NCBI RefSeq assembly: GCF_007860075.1
Contig: NZ_SJPP01000001.1
Span: 2,887,490-2,951,489 of the forward strand
Reading direction: 5' to 3'
Length of the DNA: 64,000 nucleotides
DNA from: Symmachiella macrocystis
Lineage (GTDB): Bacteria > Planctomycetota > Planctomycetia > Planctomycetales > Planctomycetaceae
How positions within the stretch are numbered: position 1 is the stretch's first letter; every line of letters begins with the position of its first letter. The position numbers and the translations under genes were made by a program. Shown in pieces: positions 35,966-45,174 of the stretch. The notes below the pieces were generated by a model. It was not told the origin of the DNA and did no database searches. It saw only the letters and a list, made by a program, of their open reading frames with translations.

Positions 35966-36421
35966 ATGAAACGCCCCCCTTATCCCCCCATCGATGAACT
36001 CTCGGCGACCGGCGCGATGACGCCGATGATCGACGTTGTGTTTCTATTGCTGATATTCTTTGTCTGTGCCGCCAGCGGACAAACCATCGAGGATCTATTG
36101 CCCACCGATATGCCCCCCTCCGGCAGCATCGAGGCGCCGGTCGTTCCGCCTGAAGAAATCGTCCCCAAGGTCAAACTGTGGATCTATCTCAGCCGCAGCG
36201 CAGAACAGCAGACCTTAATCGAGCTGGCTGACCGCGAATACGACAGCTTCGACCAGTTAGCGCCTGTTCTCCAAGAAGTCGCCAGACTCGATGCCGAAAG
36301 CCCGGTGATCCTGGACATCGACGATGATGTCCCCGTGGGCGACATGATCCACGTCTACGACCTCTGCCGCGCCGCCGGTTATCAATCCATCAGCTTCGCC
36401 GCCGAAGCGGCACGGCCTTAG
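35966..36421 (+). CDS. exbD: ExbD/TolR biopolymer transport protein (second copy)
   Basis: The 151-residue product starts MKRPPYPPIDELSATGAMTP. The membrane helix MIDVVFLLLIFFVCAAS carries the conserved Asp23. The periplasmic part ends VPVGDMIHVYDLCRAAGYQ, as in other ExbD proteins. It is about 25-30% like the first copy by eye. Planctomycetes often carry ExbB with two ExbD. The 220-base repeat-bearing spacer separates it from the first copy. Confidence 0.9.
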   Translation: MKRPPYPPIDELSATGAMTPMIDVVFLLLIFFVCAASGQTIEDLLPTDMPPSGSIEAPVVPPEEIVPKVKLWIYLSRSAEQQTLIELADREYDSFDQLAPVLQEVARLDAESPVILDIDDDVPVGDMIHVYDLCRAAGYQSISFAAEAARP

Positions 36422-36445
36422 TAGGCAGTATGCCGATTTTCAAAT

Positions 36446-36640
36446 AAGCCTCACGCAAAGTCGCCAAGGCCGCTAATAGATTTGCAACGTTGATTCGGTT
36501 GGGAATGGTTTGCGTAGATCGCGTCGAATCTATCAAAGCAAATTTCTTTCAAAATCGATATCTCAACCACGCAGTTGCCACTCGTGAATTGGACTCTCCC
36601 GAGAACTCCTTAGCGGCCTTGGCGACTTTGCGTGAGGCTT
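36446..36640. repeat. 195-base element with perfect 31-base inverted repeats
   Basis: The left arm (36446-36476) begins AAGCCTCACGCAAAGTCGCC and ends GGCCGCTAA. The right arm (36610-36640) is its exact reverse complement. The 133-base core has no credible gene. The arms are similar in pattern to the imperfect ends of the 318-487 element. This is a MITE-like structure; target-site duplications were not evident. Confidence 0.75.
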
Positions 36641-36689
36641 TTTTCTGCGCATGGCATTGTGCGCGAGCCACTCGACCGCGTCCAGCGGA

Positions 36690-37226
36690 TTACGAAATCA
36701 GTTGCTCCGCTTGCCATTCGCTGCGGGTGATTGAGAATACGCAATGTTCTGAATGGGCGTGTTGCACTCGTCGGCGGTTCCAGGACATGCCGATGTTCGT
36801 CGCCACCCCTTGCGAGGGGACGTTGACCGGACGGATCAGTGAGATGAGTTCCTCTTTGCCCAATTCCTGAAACGCAAAATCACGACAGCCTTGCGCTGCT
36901 TCCGTACCCAGTCCTCGCCTCCAAAACGGACGGTGGATTAGGTATCCCACTTCGGTTTCGGCGGTCGCCTCAATTAGCTGCTGAACCAACCCGACTTGCC
37001 CCACCGGTTCGCCGGTAGTTTTTTCGGTCACTAACCATAAGCCGTGCCCGTGCTGTTCGTATCGCAGAAGCTGCCGTTCGATCCACGCTTGAGCTTCGCT
37101 GCGTGTGTAGCATTTGGGGTAATACCGCATCACCTCGGGGTCGGACAGCATGTCTGCGACGAAATCTAGATCGTCCAACGACATTTCCCGCAGAGAGAGC
37201 CGCTGGGTTTGCAGAATGACGTTCAT
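36690..37226 (-). CDS. GNAT-family acetyltransferase (RimJ/RimL type)
   Basis: The 178-residue product starts MNVILQTQRLSLREMSLDDL. Acetyl-CoA-binding motif A is seen in ETEVGYLIHRPFWRRGLGTE followed by AAQGCRDFAF. The early block TQRLSLREMSLDDLDFVADM and the GLWLVTEKTTGEPVGQVGLV strands are typical of RimJ/RimL-like N-acetyltransferases acting on protein N-termini or small amines. The real substrate is unknown. It lies 77 bases after the OleA-like gene on the same strand. Confidence 0.9.
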   Translation of the reverse strand: MNVILQTQRLSLREMSLDDLDFVADMLSDPEVMRYYPKCYTRSEAQAWIERQLLRYEQHGHGLWLVTEKTTGEPVGQVGLVQQLIEATAETEVGYLIHRPFWRRGLGTEAAQGCRDFAFQELGKEELISLIRPVNVPSQGVATNIGMSWNRRRVQHAHSEHCVFSITRSEWQAEQLIS

Positions 37227-37303
37227 GCCTCACCCCCAAGCAGTTCTTCAGGTGTGGGTTTGGGAGACTCTCGCATATCCCTTTGGGATCGCCCGCCGGC
37301 AAT

Positions 37304-38362
37304 CTAAGGATGGCCCAACCATTGCATGCCGAGCATGATGGCGTTCAGTCCGCTGCCGATACCCAGCAGCGCCACATGATCTCCTGCTTGAACATGCTTC
37401 CGTTCAATACCGACAGCAGTGGCGGTCGGCAGAGCGGCGGCTCCGGTGTTTCCTAAGAATTCCAGCGTCGAAAAATCAATTTCGGGATTCAGGTCCAGAC
37501 GTTCGTAGAGCAGCTTTTTATGGGCTTTGCCGACTTGGTGTGTAAACGCTTTGTCGACCGACGCGTTGGTCCAATTCAGAGCTAGTTTAGTTCGCTCCCA
37601 AGTCACGGCAGCTAGGTCGATGCCGGCATGCAGCAGAGCTTCGGCATCGGTCAGCATGCGGGGGCGACCGTCGCCGTGGGTTTCGATCTCGCTGTCCCCC
37701 ATGCACAGGTGATGGCTTTCGGAATCAGCGCGGAATTCGCCTCCGAGCAGGCGGTTCCCAGTCTTGCTCAACTTGCGATCACACAACACGATGGCCGCCG
37801 ATCCCGATCCGATCGTCAATGAGGCAAATGCCAGTTTGACATCCTTGCGGGTCACGTCCGGATTGCGGAGTAGGGAGTCGATCGTGCCTTCGACCAAATC
37901 GCGACCGGTTTCGGTTCCCACCACGACCCCGGCGCGAATCTGCCCCAGTTCGATCATGTTGGCCAGAATCATCACGCCATTTAATATGCCCAGGCAGGCG
38001 TTGCTGACATCCAGTACCAGCGCATCGCCCGGCATGCCGGCTTCGTAATGCACACCGCAAGCGGTCGCCGGTTCCATTTGGTCGCGGCAAACGGAACCAT
38101 GAATCAAGCAACCGAAATGGCGGCGGTCGATCCGCGAGGCTTCAATGGCGTCGTTGGCGGTTGTGGCACTGACGTGACCGGGCGAGGTTCCTGGCGGAAA
38201 AAATCGCCGTTCGCGGATTCCGGTCATCAGTTCCAAGCGGCCGACGGACATACCCAGCCCGTCATAGACTGGGGCAAGTTGCTCCTCGATATCCACGGAG
38301 CTCACGACATGCGGAGGCAGTGTGAAAGTCAGTGCCTCAACGCACACGTTCTGATAACGCAT
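37304..38362 (-). CDS. OleA/FabH-like thiolase-superfamily condensing enzyme
   Basis: This 352-residue protein of the FabH/OleA thiolase group has Cys123 in VSNACLGILNGV, His275 in FTHQVGKAH and Asn305 in LGNTGAAALP, a complete Cys-His-Asn set. The opening MRYQNVCVEALTFTLPPHVV and LMTGIRERRFFPPG, and the C-terminal GDHVALLGIGSGLNAIML, recall OleA, which condenses two acyl-CoAs head-to-head to a beta-ketoacid, more than housekeeping FabH. The spacing His275 to Asn305 (30 residues) fits. No OleB, OleC or OleD is in the window, so hydrocarbon synthesis is not shown. 3-oxoacyl-ACP synthase III is the alternative. Confidence 0.85.
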   Translation of the reverse strand: MRYQNVCVEALTFTLPPHVVSSVDIEEQLAPVYDGLGMSVGRLELMTGIRERRFFPPGTSPGHVSATTANDAIEASRIDRRHFGCLIHGSVCRDQMEPATACGVHYEAGMPGDALVLDVSNACLGILNGVMILANMIELGQIRAGVVVGTETGRDLVEGTIDSLLRNPDVTRKDVKLAFASLTIGSGSAAIVLCDRKLSKTGNRLLGGEFRADSESHHLCMGDSEIETHGDGRPRMLTDAEALLHAGIDLAAVTWERTKLALNWTNASVDKAFTHQVGKAHKKLLYERLDLNPEIDFSTLEFLGNTGAAALPTATAVGIERKHVQAGDHVALLGIGSGLNAIMLGMQWLGHP

Positions 38363-38485
38363 TCCGGGACATCCGCAGCAAGCGGCCTTCGTTTCGAGGG
38401 TTTTCTCATCCGACAGACTTGGCTATCTGATCGTTCCGGGTGAGGAACAATCAATGCCGGCGTCGCCGGTCCTGTGAAAACGCGT

Positions 38486-38689
38486 TCATGCATTGACGGT
38501 CGAGGTCGGCCCTTTTTCGAGCAAGCCCACCAATTCGTCGACTTCGGACAATTCCGCTTTACGCGTAGGATCATCCCCCGGTTGTGGATCACGGACGTCT
38601 AAGGCCCGTGCGCTCCGGACAAATCGCAGCCCGTCGAGTAACAGCTCACGCTGTTCTTTTGTCAGTTCTAAATTCAAATATTCACTCAT
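38486..38689 (-). CDS. Small conserved-looking protein of unknown function
   Basis: The 67-residue product starts MSEYLNLELTKEQRELLLDG with GGAA 8 bases before the ATG. The sequence is helix-forming and charged (RFVRSARALDVRDPQPGDD, then ELSEVDELVGLLEKG). There is no signal or membrane segment. The fit of start signal, helix periodicity and lack of rare residues supports it as real. It is upstream of the OleA-like gene on the same strand (124-base gap). Confidence 0.7.
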   Translation of the reverse strand: MSEYLNLELTKEQRELLLDGLRFVRSARALDVRDPQPGDDPTRKAELSEVDELVGLLEKGPTSTVNA

Positions 38690-39085
38690 TCGAAAAGTTC
38701 CGCCTTGTTACGGAGGACATGATTGTTCTGACCGACCACCGCTGGCGTGTCTTCCTATTTAAGAATACACCCCTATCGTAACGGTCGAACCGAGGCATCT
38801 CAAGTATGACACTGGTCTCGGTTGGCGAGTTTTTCGCAGTGGCGACTGGGGCAGCAGCCATATTATCCGCGATCCGCCCGGTTCTGAGATGCCGCGATCC
38901 CTCTCCAACATCGAACGTTGAGACAATTGTTCTTTGATGACATTTTCAGCGAGGTCAGTTCTGCTAAAGTCGGAATGACGTGCATCGATCCGCCAACCCC
39001 GCTTTGCGGTGACGTCCGACGATGCCGAAAGCCCGACCGACAATCACTAACCCGCACAGCTGTGCAGATCGACCGGCCTGATATC
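38690..39085. other. Intergenic region, nothing recognised
   Basis: These are 396 bases with several overlapping short frames but none with a recognisable sequence. No strong repeat or RNA structure was seen. Confidence 0.45.
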
Positions 39086-39574
39086 TTACGTCATTGGCGC
39101 CAACGGTTCGAACTGATTTTCCAACCGGATCAGCGCTTCGTCGGGATTGAGGTTAAATAGGGCCCGCCCGCCGGTTCCCCAGCGTCCATTTTGGTAGTGG
39201 AATAGCGCCGCCGCATCGCGAATTGTGTCGACAGCCGCCACGTCTTCCATATCGCCCCCTTCGATCGCTTCGAAGCGGATATTGACCGCTACAAACGCAG
39301 TGAGGAGCCCAGTTTGCTTATCCCGGGCAAACGTGACATTGTCCTCCCAACGGCAATCGATCCAGCGCAACCCACGGGGTTTTCCCAAGGTGACGGCAAT
39401 GTCGAAGAACTTGGCTTCGAGCATTTCCCGCTGAAAACGAAACGCCTGACAGGCGCGACGGCCTTCATTGGATTTTAACCGCCGGCGCAATGGCACGACT
39501 GCTCCCAACATTCCCGCGACAATCAACACGCCCCCCACGAGAGAAGCAACTATGGTTAAAGCATTCCATTCCAT
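39086..39574 (-). CDS. Membrane-anchored protein of unknown function
   Basis: The 162-residue product starts MEWNALTIVASLVGGVLIVA; the ATG at 39574 puts one membrane helix at about 6-28. A basic stop (PLRRRLKSNEGRR) and a compact alpha-beta domain follow (LRWIDCRWEDNVTFARDKQT, LLTAFVAVNIRFEAIEGGD). Near its end is VAAVDTIRDAAALFHYQNGRW. I know no family for it. The next gene is divergent endonuclease IV. Confidence 0.72.
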   Translation of the reverse strand: MEWNALTIVASLVGGVLIVAGMLGAVVPLRRRLKSNEGRRACQAFRFQREMLEAKFFDIAVTLGKPRGLRWIDCRWEDNVTFARDKQTGLLTAFVAVNIRFEAIEGGDMEDVAAVDTIRDAAALFHYQNGRWGTGGRALFNLNPDEALIRLENQFEPLAPMT

Positions 39575-39841
39575 GGCGAATTCCCCTAGATATTCGGAGC
39601 CATGACGAAATCTTAGACGCGACGACTGCCTCCTGGCAAGAACATCTTGCAAATTCGGCAGTCAGTTTCCCGAACCAGTGCTGGGCGAAGGGGTTAGGCA
39701 ATGGCAGCAGAATTGCGTTTTCCAGCGAATGAGGTGGACAATTTCGACAGAGGCGGTTGACCGTAAGTGTCTGATATGTCTATGGTTATTGAACGTAAAT
39801 TGCTTGGAAGTTTCACCGTTTTTTCAAGATTGAGTTCGACC

Positions 39842-40720
39842 ATGCCCCTTCTTGGCGCCCATATGTCCATTGCCGGCGGTTACTACAAAGCGGTTCGCGC
39901 CGCAGCGGAATTCGACATGGACTGTGTGCAAATCTTTACGAAGAACAACAATCAGTGGCGTGCCAAGCCGCTCACCGAAGAGGATATCCGGCTGTTTCGC
40001 GAGGCTCTTGAAGAGACCGGTATCACGCACCCGGTCGCGCACGACAGTTATCTGATCAACCTGGCCAGTCCTGACGACGCGCTGTGGAAGAAGTCACTCG
40101 ATGCCTTTGTCATCGAATTACAGCGTGCTGAGGCGTTGGGTTTGATCGGTGTGGTCATGCACCCGGGGAGCTTTGTGAAATCGAGCGAGGAGGAAGGGCT
40201 TGAAAAAATTGTGCAGGCGCTTGACGAAGCCCACCAACAAACCGAGGGCTTTCAAACACAGATTCTGTTGGAGACGACGGCCGGACAAGGGACGAATCTG
40301 GGTCACCGCTTTGAGCAGTTGGCCTATATTTTTGACCATGTCGAGCAAAGCGAGCGGCTGGGGGTGTGCGTCGACACCTGCCATATCTTTGCCGCCGGTT
40401 ATGCGATCACTGAGCCGAAAGACTACAAAAAAACGATGAAGGAATTTGACCGCTTGATCGGCACGGACCGCATTCGGGCGTTTCATCTGAATGACAGTAA
40501 AAAGGAGTTCGGCAGCCGCGTTGATCGGCACGAAAAAATCGGCGATGGCTTTTTGGGTTTAGAACCATTTCGCAATCTGCTGAACGACCGTCGATTCGCC
40601 AAGGTACCGATGTATATGGAGACCCCCAAAGGCGACGAGGACGGAACCCCGTTGGATGAAATCAACCTCGCGACGCTGCGAAGTCTCGTCAAAAAACGCA
40701 AACGGACCAAACGCAGCTGA
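39842..40720 (+). CDS. nfo: Endonuclease IV
   Basis: This 292-residue AP endonuclease cuts 5' of abasic sites in base-excision repair and is a zinc TIM-barrel enzyme. The start MPLLGAHMSIAGGYYKAVRA at 39842 matches the family exactly. Later motifs are LGLIGVVMHPGSFVKSS, LLETTAGQGTNLGHRFEQL, GVCVDTCHIFAAGYAI, FHLNDSKKEFGSRVDRHEKI and MYMETPKGDEDGTPLDEIN, which carry the three-zinc His, Glu and Asp ligands. The length is normal (about 285). The longer upstream frame from 39767 is not supported. Confidence 0.96.
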   Translation: MPLLGAHMSIAGGYYKAVRAAAEFDMDCVQIFTKNNNQWRAKPLTEEDIRLFREALEETGITHPVAHDSYLINLASPDDALWKKSLDAFVIELQRAEALGLIGVVMHPGSFVKSSEEEGLEKIVQALDEAHQQTEGFQTQILLETTAGQGTNLGHRFEQLAYIFDHVEQSERLGVCVDTCHIFAAGYAITEPKDYKKTMKEFDRLIGTDRIRAFHLNDSKKEFGSRVDRHEKIGDGFLGLEPFRNLLNDRRFAKVPMYMETPKGDEDGTPLDEINLATLRSLVKKRKRTKRS

Positions 40721-40895
40721 CCGCTGGCGCCGAACGACCGGCAGGAGAGTGGTAGCGGTCGTGTCGATTGTGCGCCCTCACAAGCGAAGCAAGACATTCT
40801 GATATGTCACGCTTTTGATGGGGGTTGTAGCGGTGGTATTTGATGGGTGAGGTGGCAACTCGAAAAGCGATGGGCGGCGGCTTGCCCCCGTCGGT

Positions 40896-40930
40896 GGGCA
40901 AGCTATGTTTTTGACACACACTTTGTGTCA
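40896..40930. promoter_or_regulatory. Inverted repeat upstream of the HDOD gene
   Basis: TGACACA (40912-40918) and TGTGTCA (40924-40930) form a perfect 7-base inverted repeat with a 5-base spacer, 35 bases before the ATG of the HDOD gene. Just upstream GCTTGCCC (40880-40887) pairs with GGGCAAGC (40896-40903). The closer dyad overlaps the expected promoter or 5' leader and could be an operator. Confidence 0.35.
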
Positions 40931-40965
40931 TTTTCTTAAAATACGCCAACACAACGAGTCTTGCG

Positions 40966-41934
40966 ATGATCGCCCCCACACCGAATCGTGCCATCGATGG
41001 CTTTTTGGACCGCATGGATCAGTTGCACTCTGCCCCTCAAGTGGCGCAGAAGATCCTGCTGCTCACCCGCGACTCCGACTTTGACGTCCGCACCGTCGCC
41101 CAGTGCATCGAAAGCGACCCGGCTTTGTCGGCGAAGATTCTGCGCGTGGCTAATTCCTCACGGTATGGATTGCGGCACAAAGTCACCAGCGTCCGCCAAG
41201 CGGTTGCATTCATCGGGCAGCGGTCGTTGCGGTTGATTGCCTTAACCTTTGGGCTGGTGGAGAGCATGACCCGCGGCGCGCGGGGCAAGCAATATTCGGA
41301 ATTCTGGCGCCGCTCGCTCACGATCGCGACGGTGGCGGCCGAATTGGCAAAACTGAAAAAAGACCTCAACGCCGACGAAGCCTATTCCGCCGGGCTGCTG
41401 GCCGACATGGGCGAATTGATCTTCGCACAACTGGAACCGGAACGGTTTTTTGGAATTGTCGACCAACACCCACATGGTCTTGATCTACTAGAAGCCGAAC
41501 GCGAGGAGTTTGGGTTTGCGCATCCTGAGTTGGGCGCACGCTTGCTGCAACGTTGGGAGTTGCCGGAAGAATTGATCGAAGCAGTCGCCTTGCATCACGT
41601 CGAGGGTGAAGAGACGGAGCTGTTGACCGTTGCCGTGCACGCCGGCGACTTGATGGCGCATGCCTTATGGACGCCGGATAACAAATACGTCGCCGCTTCG
41701 CAGGAGTTGCTGGCAGCTGAGTTCGGAATCGATCTCGATGGGTACATCGCGCTGGCTGTGACCTGCCAACGCGAGATTGATGAGAACGCCAAGATGTTCG
41801 GCATTTCCTTGGAAGGAACCATCGACTGCGAATTGTTGTTGGAAGAAGCCCGCCGCACCCACAACGAAGCCTCACTCGAAGCCGCTCTGGACCTCGATAG
41901 CATTACGTCTGCGATCGAAGACACATCGGTGTAG
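40966..41934 (+). CDS. HDOD-domain protein
   Basis: In this 322-residue cytoplasmic protein the HDOD domain (metal-independent HD relative) spans about 15-215: LPSAPQVAQKILLLTRDSDF-like start, VESDPALSAKILRVANSSRYG-type segment, VTSVRQAVAFIGQRSLRLIA, AYSAGLLADMGELIFAQL and LPEELIEAVALHHVEGEETE. HDOD proteins often sit in signalling circuits with GGDEF or chemotaxis proteins. Here there is no partner domain. The last ~90 residues include LEGTIDCELLLEEARRTHNE. The role is regulatory by family, not shown here. Confidence 0.9.
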   Translation: MIAPTPNRAIDGFLDRMDQLHSAPQVAQKILLLTRDSDFDVRTVAQCIESDPALSAKILRVANSSRYGLRHKVTSVRQAVAFIGQRSLRLIALTFGLVESMTRGARGKQYSEFWRRSLTIATVAAELAKLKKDLNADEAYSAGLLADMGELIFAQLEPERFFGIVDQHPHGLDLLEAEREEFGFAHPELGARLLQRWELPEELIEAVALHHVEGEETELLTVAVHAGDLMAHALWTPDNKYVAASQELLAAEFGIDLDGYIALAVTCQREIDENAKMFGISLEGTIDCELLLEEARRTHNEASLEAALDLDSITSAIEDTSV

Positions 41935-41969
41935 GTAAGAGGCGTGAGGAGACAGGCTTGAGGTGACAT

Positions 41970-42023
41970 GTTGTGCGCGGGTCTCCCGACCCCGCACTCC
42001 CCCGACCGCAGGTCTCCCAACAT
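41970..42023. repeat. GGTCTCCC/GGGAGACC repeat, copy 1
   Basis: The reverse complement begins ATGTTGGGAGACCTGCGGTC and ends with GGTCGGGAGACCCGCGCACA AC. It matches the copies at 62073-62125 and 62248-62301. It is intergenic, between the HDOD gene and the 3' end of the aldehyde dehydrogenase gene. Confidence 0.65.
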
Positions 42024-42121
42024 CGGTATGAGACTTGAGTGAGGCTAGCGGGCCTCATCTCTCTACTTGGGAATGCCGGTGACATCCCCCTGACTCAAGC
42101 CTCAACGTTGTCTGCTCATCC

Positions 42122-43537
42122 CTATTTCAGATGCATCACGACCATCTTCTCCTCGGTCATTTCGCGGACAGCGTACTTGGGGCCTTCTTTACCGGTGCCG
42201 CTGTGCTTGAGGCCGCCGTAGGGCATTAAATCGGCGCGCCATTGTGAACCCCAGTTGATATGCAGATTGCCGCTGTCGACTTCTTGGGCAAAGCGCATGG
42301 CGCGGTCGATGTCTTGTGTGAAGATCCCCGCTGAGAGACCGAATTCAGTTTGATTGGCCAGCGAAATCGCTTCGTTGATATCGTCGAAAACGGTCAAGGC
42401 GACTGCTGGGCCAAACAACTCTTCGCAACTGATTCGCATATCCGGAGCGACGTCCGCCAGAATTGCCGGTTCACAGACGGATCCGTTTCTCTCGCCGCCG
42501 GTCACAAGTCGCGCACCGCTCTCGACAGCTTGCCGGATCCATTTCTCGACCCGCTCCGCATCCGCCTCACGCACCAAGGGGCCGACATTAGTCTCTGCTT
42601 GGAGTTGATCGCCGGCCGAGAGCGCTTCGACGCTCGGCTGCAGTGCATCGAGAAAGTCGCCATGGATTTTGCTGGACGTCAGAATTCGCTGCGCGGAAAT
42701 ACAGGTCTGGCCGGCGTTGGCGTAGCCGTTGGAAGTGATGGCTTTGACGGCGGTTTCGATGTCGGCATCGTCCATGATGATCACCGGCGAGTTACTGCCC
42801 AGTTCCATGGTGACTTTTTTCATGCCTGCCATGCGGCAAATGTTTTCTCCGACCGGAAAGCTGCCGGTGAAGCTGATCTTGCGCACGCGCGAATCTTCGC
42901 AGATCGCCTGGCCCAATTCGCTACCGGGCCCGGTGATGCAGGCGATCGCTTCGGGAGGCAGACCCGCTTCGAGCATGATCTCGGTCAGTTTCAGTGCCGA
43001 CAACGGTGTGTCGGAAGCAGGTTTGATCAACACAGCATTGCCGCCGGCGATGGCAGGTCCAATTTTGTGGCAGACGAGATTGGAAGGAAAATTGAACGGC
43101 GTAATAGCGGCGACGATTCCGCAAGGAACCCGCAATGTGAAACCGAGTTTTCCGGCGGCACCCGGCGCGGCATCGAGCGGCACCATTTCGCCGGTAATGC
43201 GGCGGGCTTCCTCGGCGGAAACTTCGATGACTTCCCGCGCCCGCGAGGCTTCGAGGTTTCCTTCGGCTAGAATTTTCCCCTCTTCGGTACTAATCAGTCG
43301 GCCCAATTCTTCTTCGCGACGTTCCATGATCGCCGCGGCCTTGCGGAGGATCTGGCAGCGGTCCCAAGCGGACATTTTCTTCATAATCCGCGCCCCTTCG
43401 GCCAACGTGGCCAATGCCGCATCGACATCGGCAGCTGTGCCGCGGGGAACCGTATCGATCACCTCACCGTTGAATGGGTTGACGACATCGATCGTGTCGG
43501 ATTTGTCTTGCCATTGCCCGCTATAAAACATCTGCAT
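42122..43537 (-). CDS. NAD(P)-dependent aldehyde dehydrogenase
   Basis: This 471-residue ALDH-superfamily enzyme oxidises an aldehyde to the acid. The NAD-binding fold starts RVPCGIVAAITPFNFPSNLV. The Glu-containing VTMELGSNSPVIIMDDADIE and the catalytic Cys279 in YANAGQTCISAQRI are intact. The C-terminal block is LHINWGSQWRADLMPYGGLK. A GGGGAGA site lies 7 bases before the ATG. The active-site loop resembles the GapN/lactaldehyde group more than the betaine aldehyde group by eye, so glyceraldehyde-3-phosphate or a hydroxyaldehyde is possible. The substrate is open. Confidence 0.94.
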   Translation of the reverse strand: MQMFYSGQWQDKSDTIDVVNPFNGEVIDTVPRGTAADVDAALATLAEGARIMKKMSAWDRCQILRKAAAIMERREEELGRLISTEEGKILAEGNLEASRAREVIEVSAEEARRITGEMVPLDAAPGAAGKLGFTLRVPCGIVAAITPFNFPSNLVCHKIGPAIAGGNAVLIKPASDTPLSALKLTEIMLEAGLPPEAIACITGPGSELGQAICEDSRVRKISFTGSFPVGENICRMAGMKKVTMELGSNSPVIIMDDADIETAVKAITSNGYANAGQTCISAQRILTSSKIHGDFLDALQPSVEALSAGDQLQAETNVGPLVREADAERVEKWIRQAVESGARLVTGGERNGSVCEPAILADVAPDMRISCEELFGPAVALTVFDDINEAISLANQTEFGLSAGIFTQDIDRAMRFAQEVDSGNLHINWGSQWRADLMPYGGLKHSGTGKEGPKYAVREMTEEKMVVMHLK

Positions 43538-43776
43538 GGGAGCGTCTCCCCGTATGAGGTTTGTTGGGTTTGCTGATAGATTGCACAGGCTGTTAGCTTA
43601 TCGCTGTGGTGATGTGGGGGAAAGTCGAGGGGGGAATTCTGGCATGTCCCCTGACCAAGTGGAGAGTTGCGGGGCTGTCGCGTTCGCATCGATTGACCTG
43701 CGCCGTTCCAGTCGCCAAACTGGAAGGCAGCCACAAACCTATTTCACTCCAGGCGTTGATTGAAGGTGTCATCGGT

Positions 43777-45069
43777 ATGCGTATTTTTTCTCTGATTTCT
43801 ACCGCGACCATTTGCTGGGCCCTTTCCGTAGCACTCCCAAGTGCCCAAGCTGAGAATTGGCCCCAATGGCGCGGTCCCAAACTGGACAATATCTCCCACG
43901 AAACCGATTTGCCCATCTCGTGGAGCAGTACAGAAAACGTCGCCTGGAAAATTCCAATGCCTGGACCGGGCGGGGCGTCGCCGATTGTGTGGGATGACCG
44001 AATTTTTGTCACGGCAGCCGCCGGCGATGATTTGTTACTGATGTGCATCAACACCGATGGCAAAGAGTTGTGGCGCAAAACAGTCGGCCAAGGGAACAAG
44101 ACGGCCCGTACCGACGAAGGGAACTCCGCATCACCCTCGCCGTGCACCGATGGCAAACACGTCTGGTCCTATATGGGCAACGGCGCGATTGGCTGCTACG
44201 ACTTCGACGGCAATGAGATTTGGAATTTCAACATGCAGGACCGCTACGGTCGCTTTGATATTCAATTCGGCATGACATCGACGCCGGTGTTGGATGGCGA
44301 TCGGTTGTATTTTCAATTGATTCATGGTGACGGCGACGCGGCGACTCAGGAAGCGCTCGTGGTCTGTTTGGATAAGCTCACCGGCAAAGAAATCTGGAAG
44401 CAGCCCCGCCCCAGTGAAGCGGTTGCGGAAAACGAACATGCCTATGCCTCGCCAACGATTTATCGCGACGACGAGCGGGAATTCTTGCTGACGCATGGAG
44501 CGGACTTGATCGTGGCTCACGATTTGGACACGGGCAAGGAGATTTGGCGCAGCGGCGGCTTGAATCCGCCGGACCGTTACGACCGCACGTTGCGGCTGGT
44601 GGCTTCACCAACGACAGCAGAGGGAATCATCGTTGCCCCGTCCGCCAAGCGCAGCCCGCTACTGGCCCTGCGTCCGGATGGCACGGGAGACATCACCGAT
44701 TCCAAGACCTATCGATTGTGGCAGCACAAGAAGACGCCCGATGTGCCGACGCCGGTGATTTATGACGGGATTGTTTATTTGTGCATGGAAAACGGAAACC
44801 TGACGACGCTGGATGCCAAGACGGGCGAGACGTTTTACAAGGAGAAGCGGACACACCGGCAACGCCACCGCGCCTCGCCGATCTACGCCGACGGTCACAT
44901 CTATCTGACCGCCCGCGACGGCCGCATTACGGTCGTCAAAGCGGGCCCGGAATTTGAAGTGGTGTCCGTAAACGAAATGAAAGATTCGCTAGCCGCCTCC
45001 CCGGCGATTTCCAACGGCACGATTTATTTGCGCACGTTTGATAATCTGTGGGCGATTCGGAAGGAATAG
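43777..45069 (+). CDS. Exported PQQ-type beta-propeller protein
   Basis: The 430-residue product starts MRIFSLISTATICWALSVAL with a signal peptide (about 1-25, PSAQAEN). Then comes WPQWRGPKLDNISHETDLPI, typical of planctomycete PQQ-propeller proteins. Several tryptophan-docking blades follow: VAWKIPMPGPGGASPIVWDD, ITNTDGKELWRKTVG-like, CLDKLTGKEIWKQP, HDLDTGKEIWRSGG, LTTLDAKTGETFYKEK. It resembles BamB-like or alcohol-dehydrogenase-like propellers but shows no PQQ-dehydrogenase catalytic site. It likely acts in the periplasm. The start is taken at the first ATG before the signal; the longer frame adds a non-homologous leader. Confidence 0.92.
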   Translation: MRIFSLISTATICWALSVALPSAQAENWPQWRGPKLDNISHETDLPISWSSTENVAWKIPMPGPGGASPIVWDDRIFVTAAAGDDLLLMCINTDGKELWRKTVGQGNKTARTDEGNSASPSPCTDGKHVWSYMGNGAIGCYDFDGNEIWNFNMQDRYGRFDIQFGMTSTPVLDGDRLYFQLIHGDGDAATQEALVVCLDKLTGKEIWKQPRPSEAVAENEHAYASPTIYRDDEREFLLTHGADLIVAHDLDTGKEIWRSGGLNPPDRYDRTLRLVASPTTAEGIIVAPSAKRSPLLALRPDGTGDITDSKTYRLWQHKKTPDVPTPVIYDGIVYLCMENGNLTTLDAKTGETFYKEKRTHRQRHRASPIYADGHIYLTARDGRITVVKAGPEFEVVSVNEMKDSLAASPAISNGTIYLRTFDNLWAIRKE

Positions 45070-45174
45070 CTGTGTGGGATGCTGCCTGTTCGAGAGATGT
45101 TTCATTCGCGGGCCAAATAAGTTGTCGTATGCGATTCATAAATCAAACTCTCTAGTGCTTACGGAGTCGATTTA

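Noticed and set aside
42350-43270. 306-residue open frame opposite the aldehyde dehydrogenase gene
   Set aside because: The dehydrogenase with Cys279 is certain. The opposite frame shows no recognised motif.
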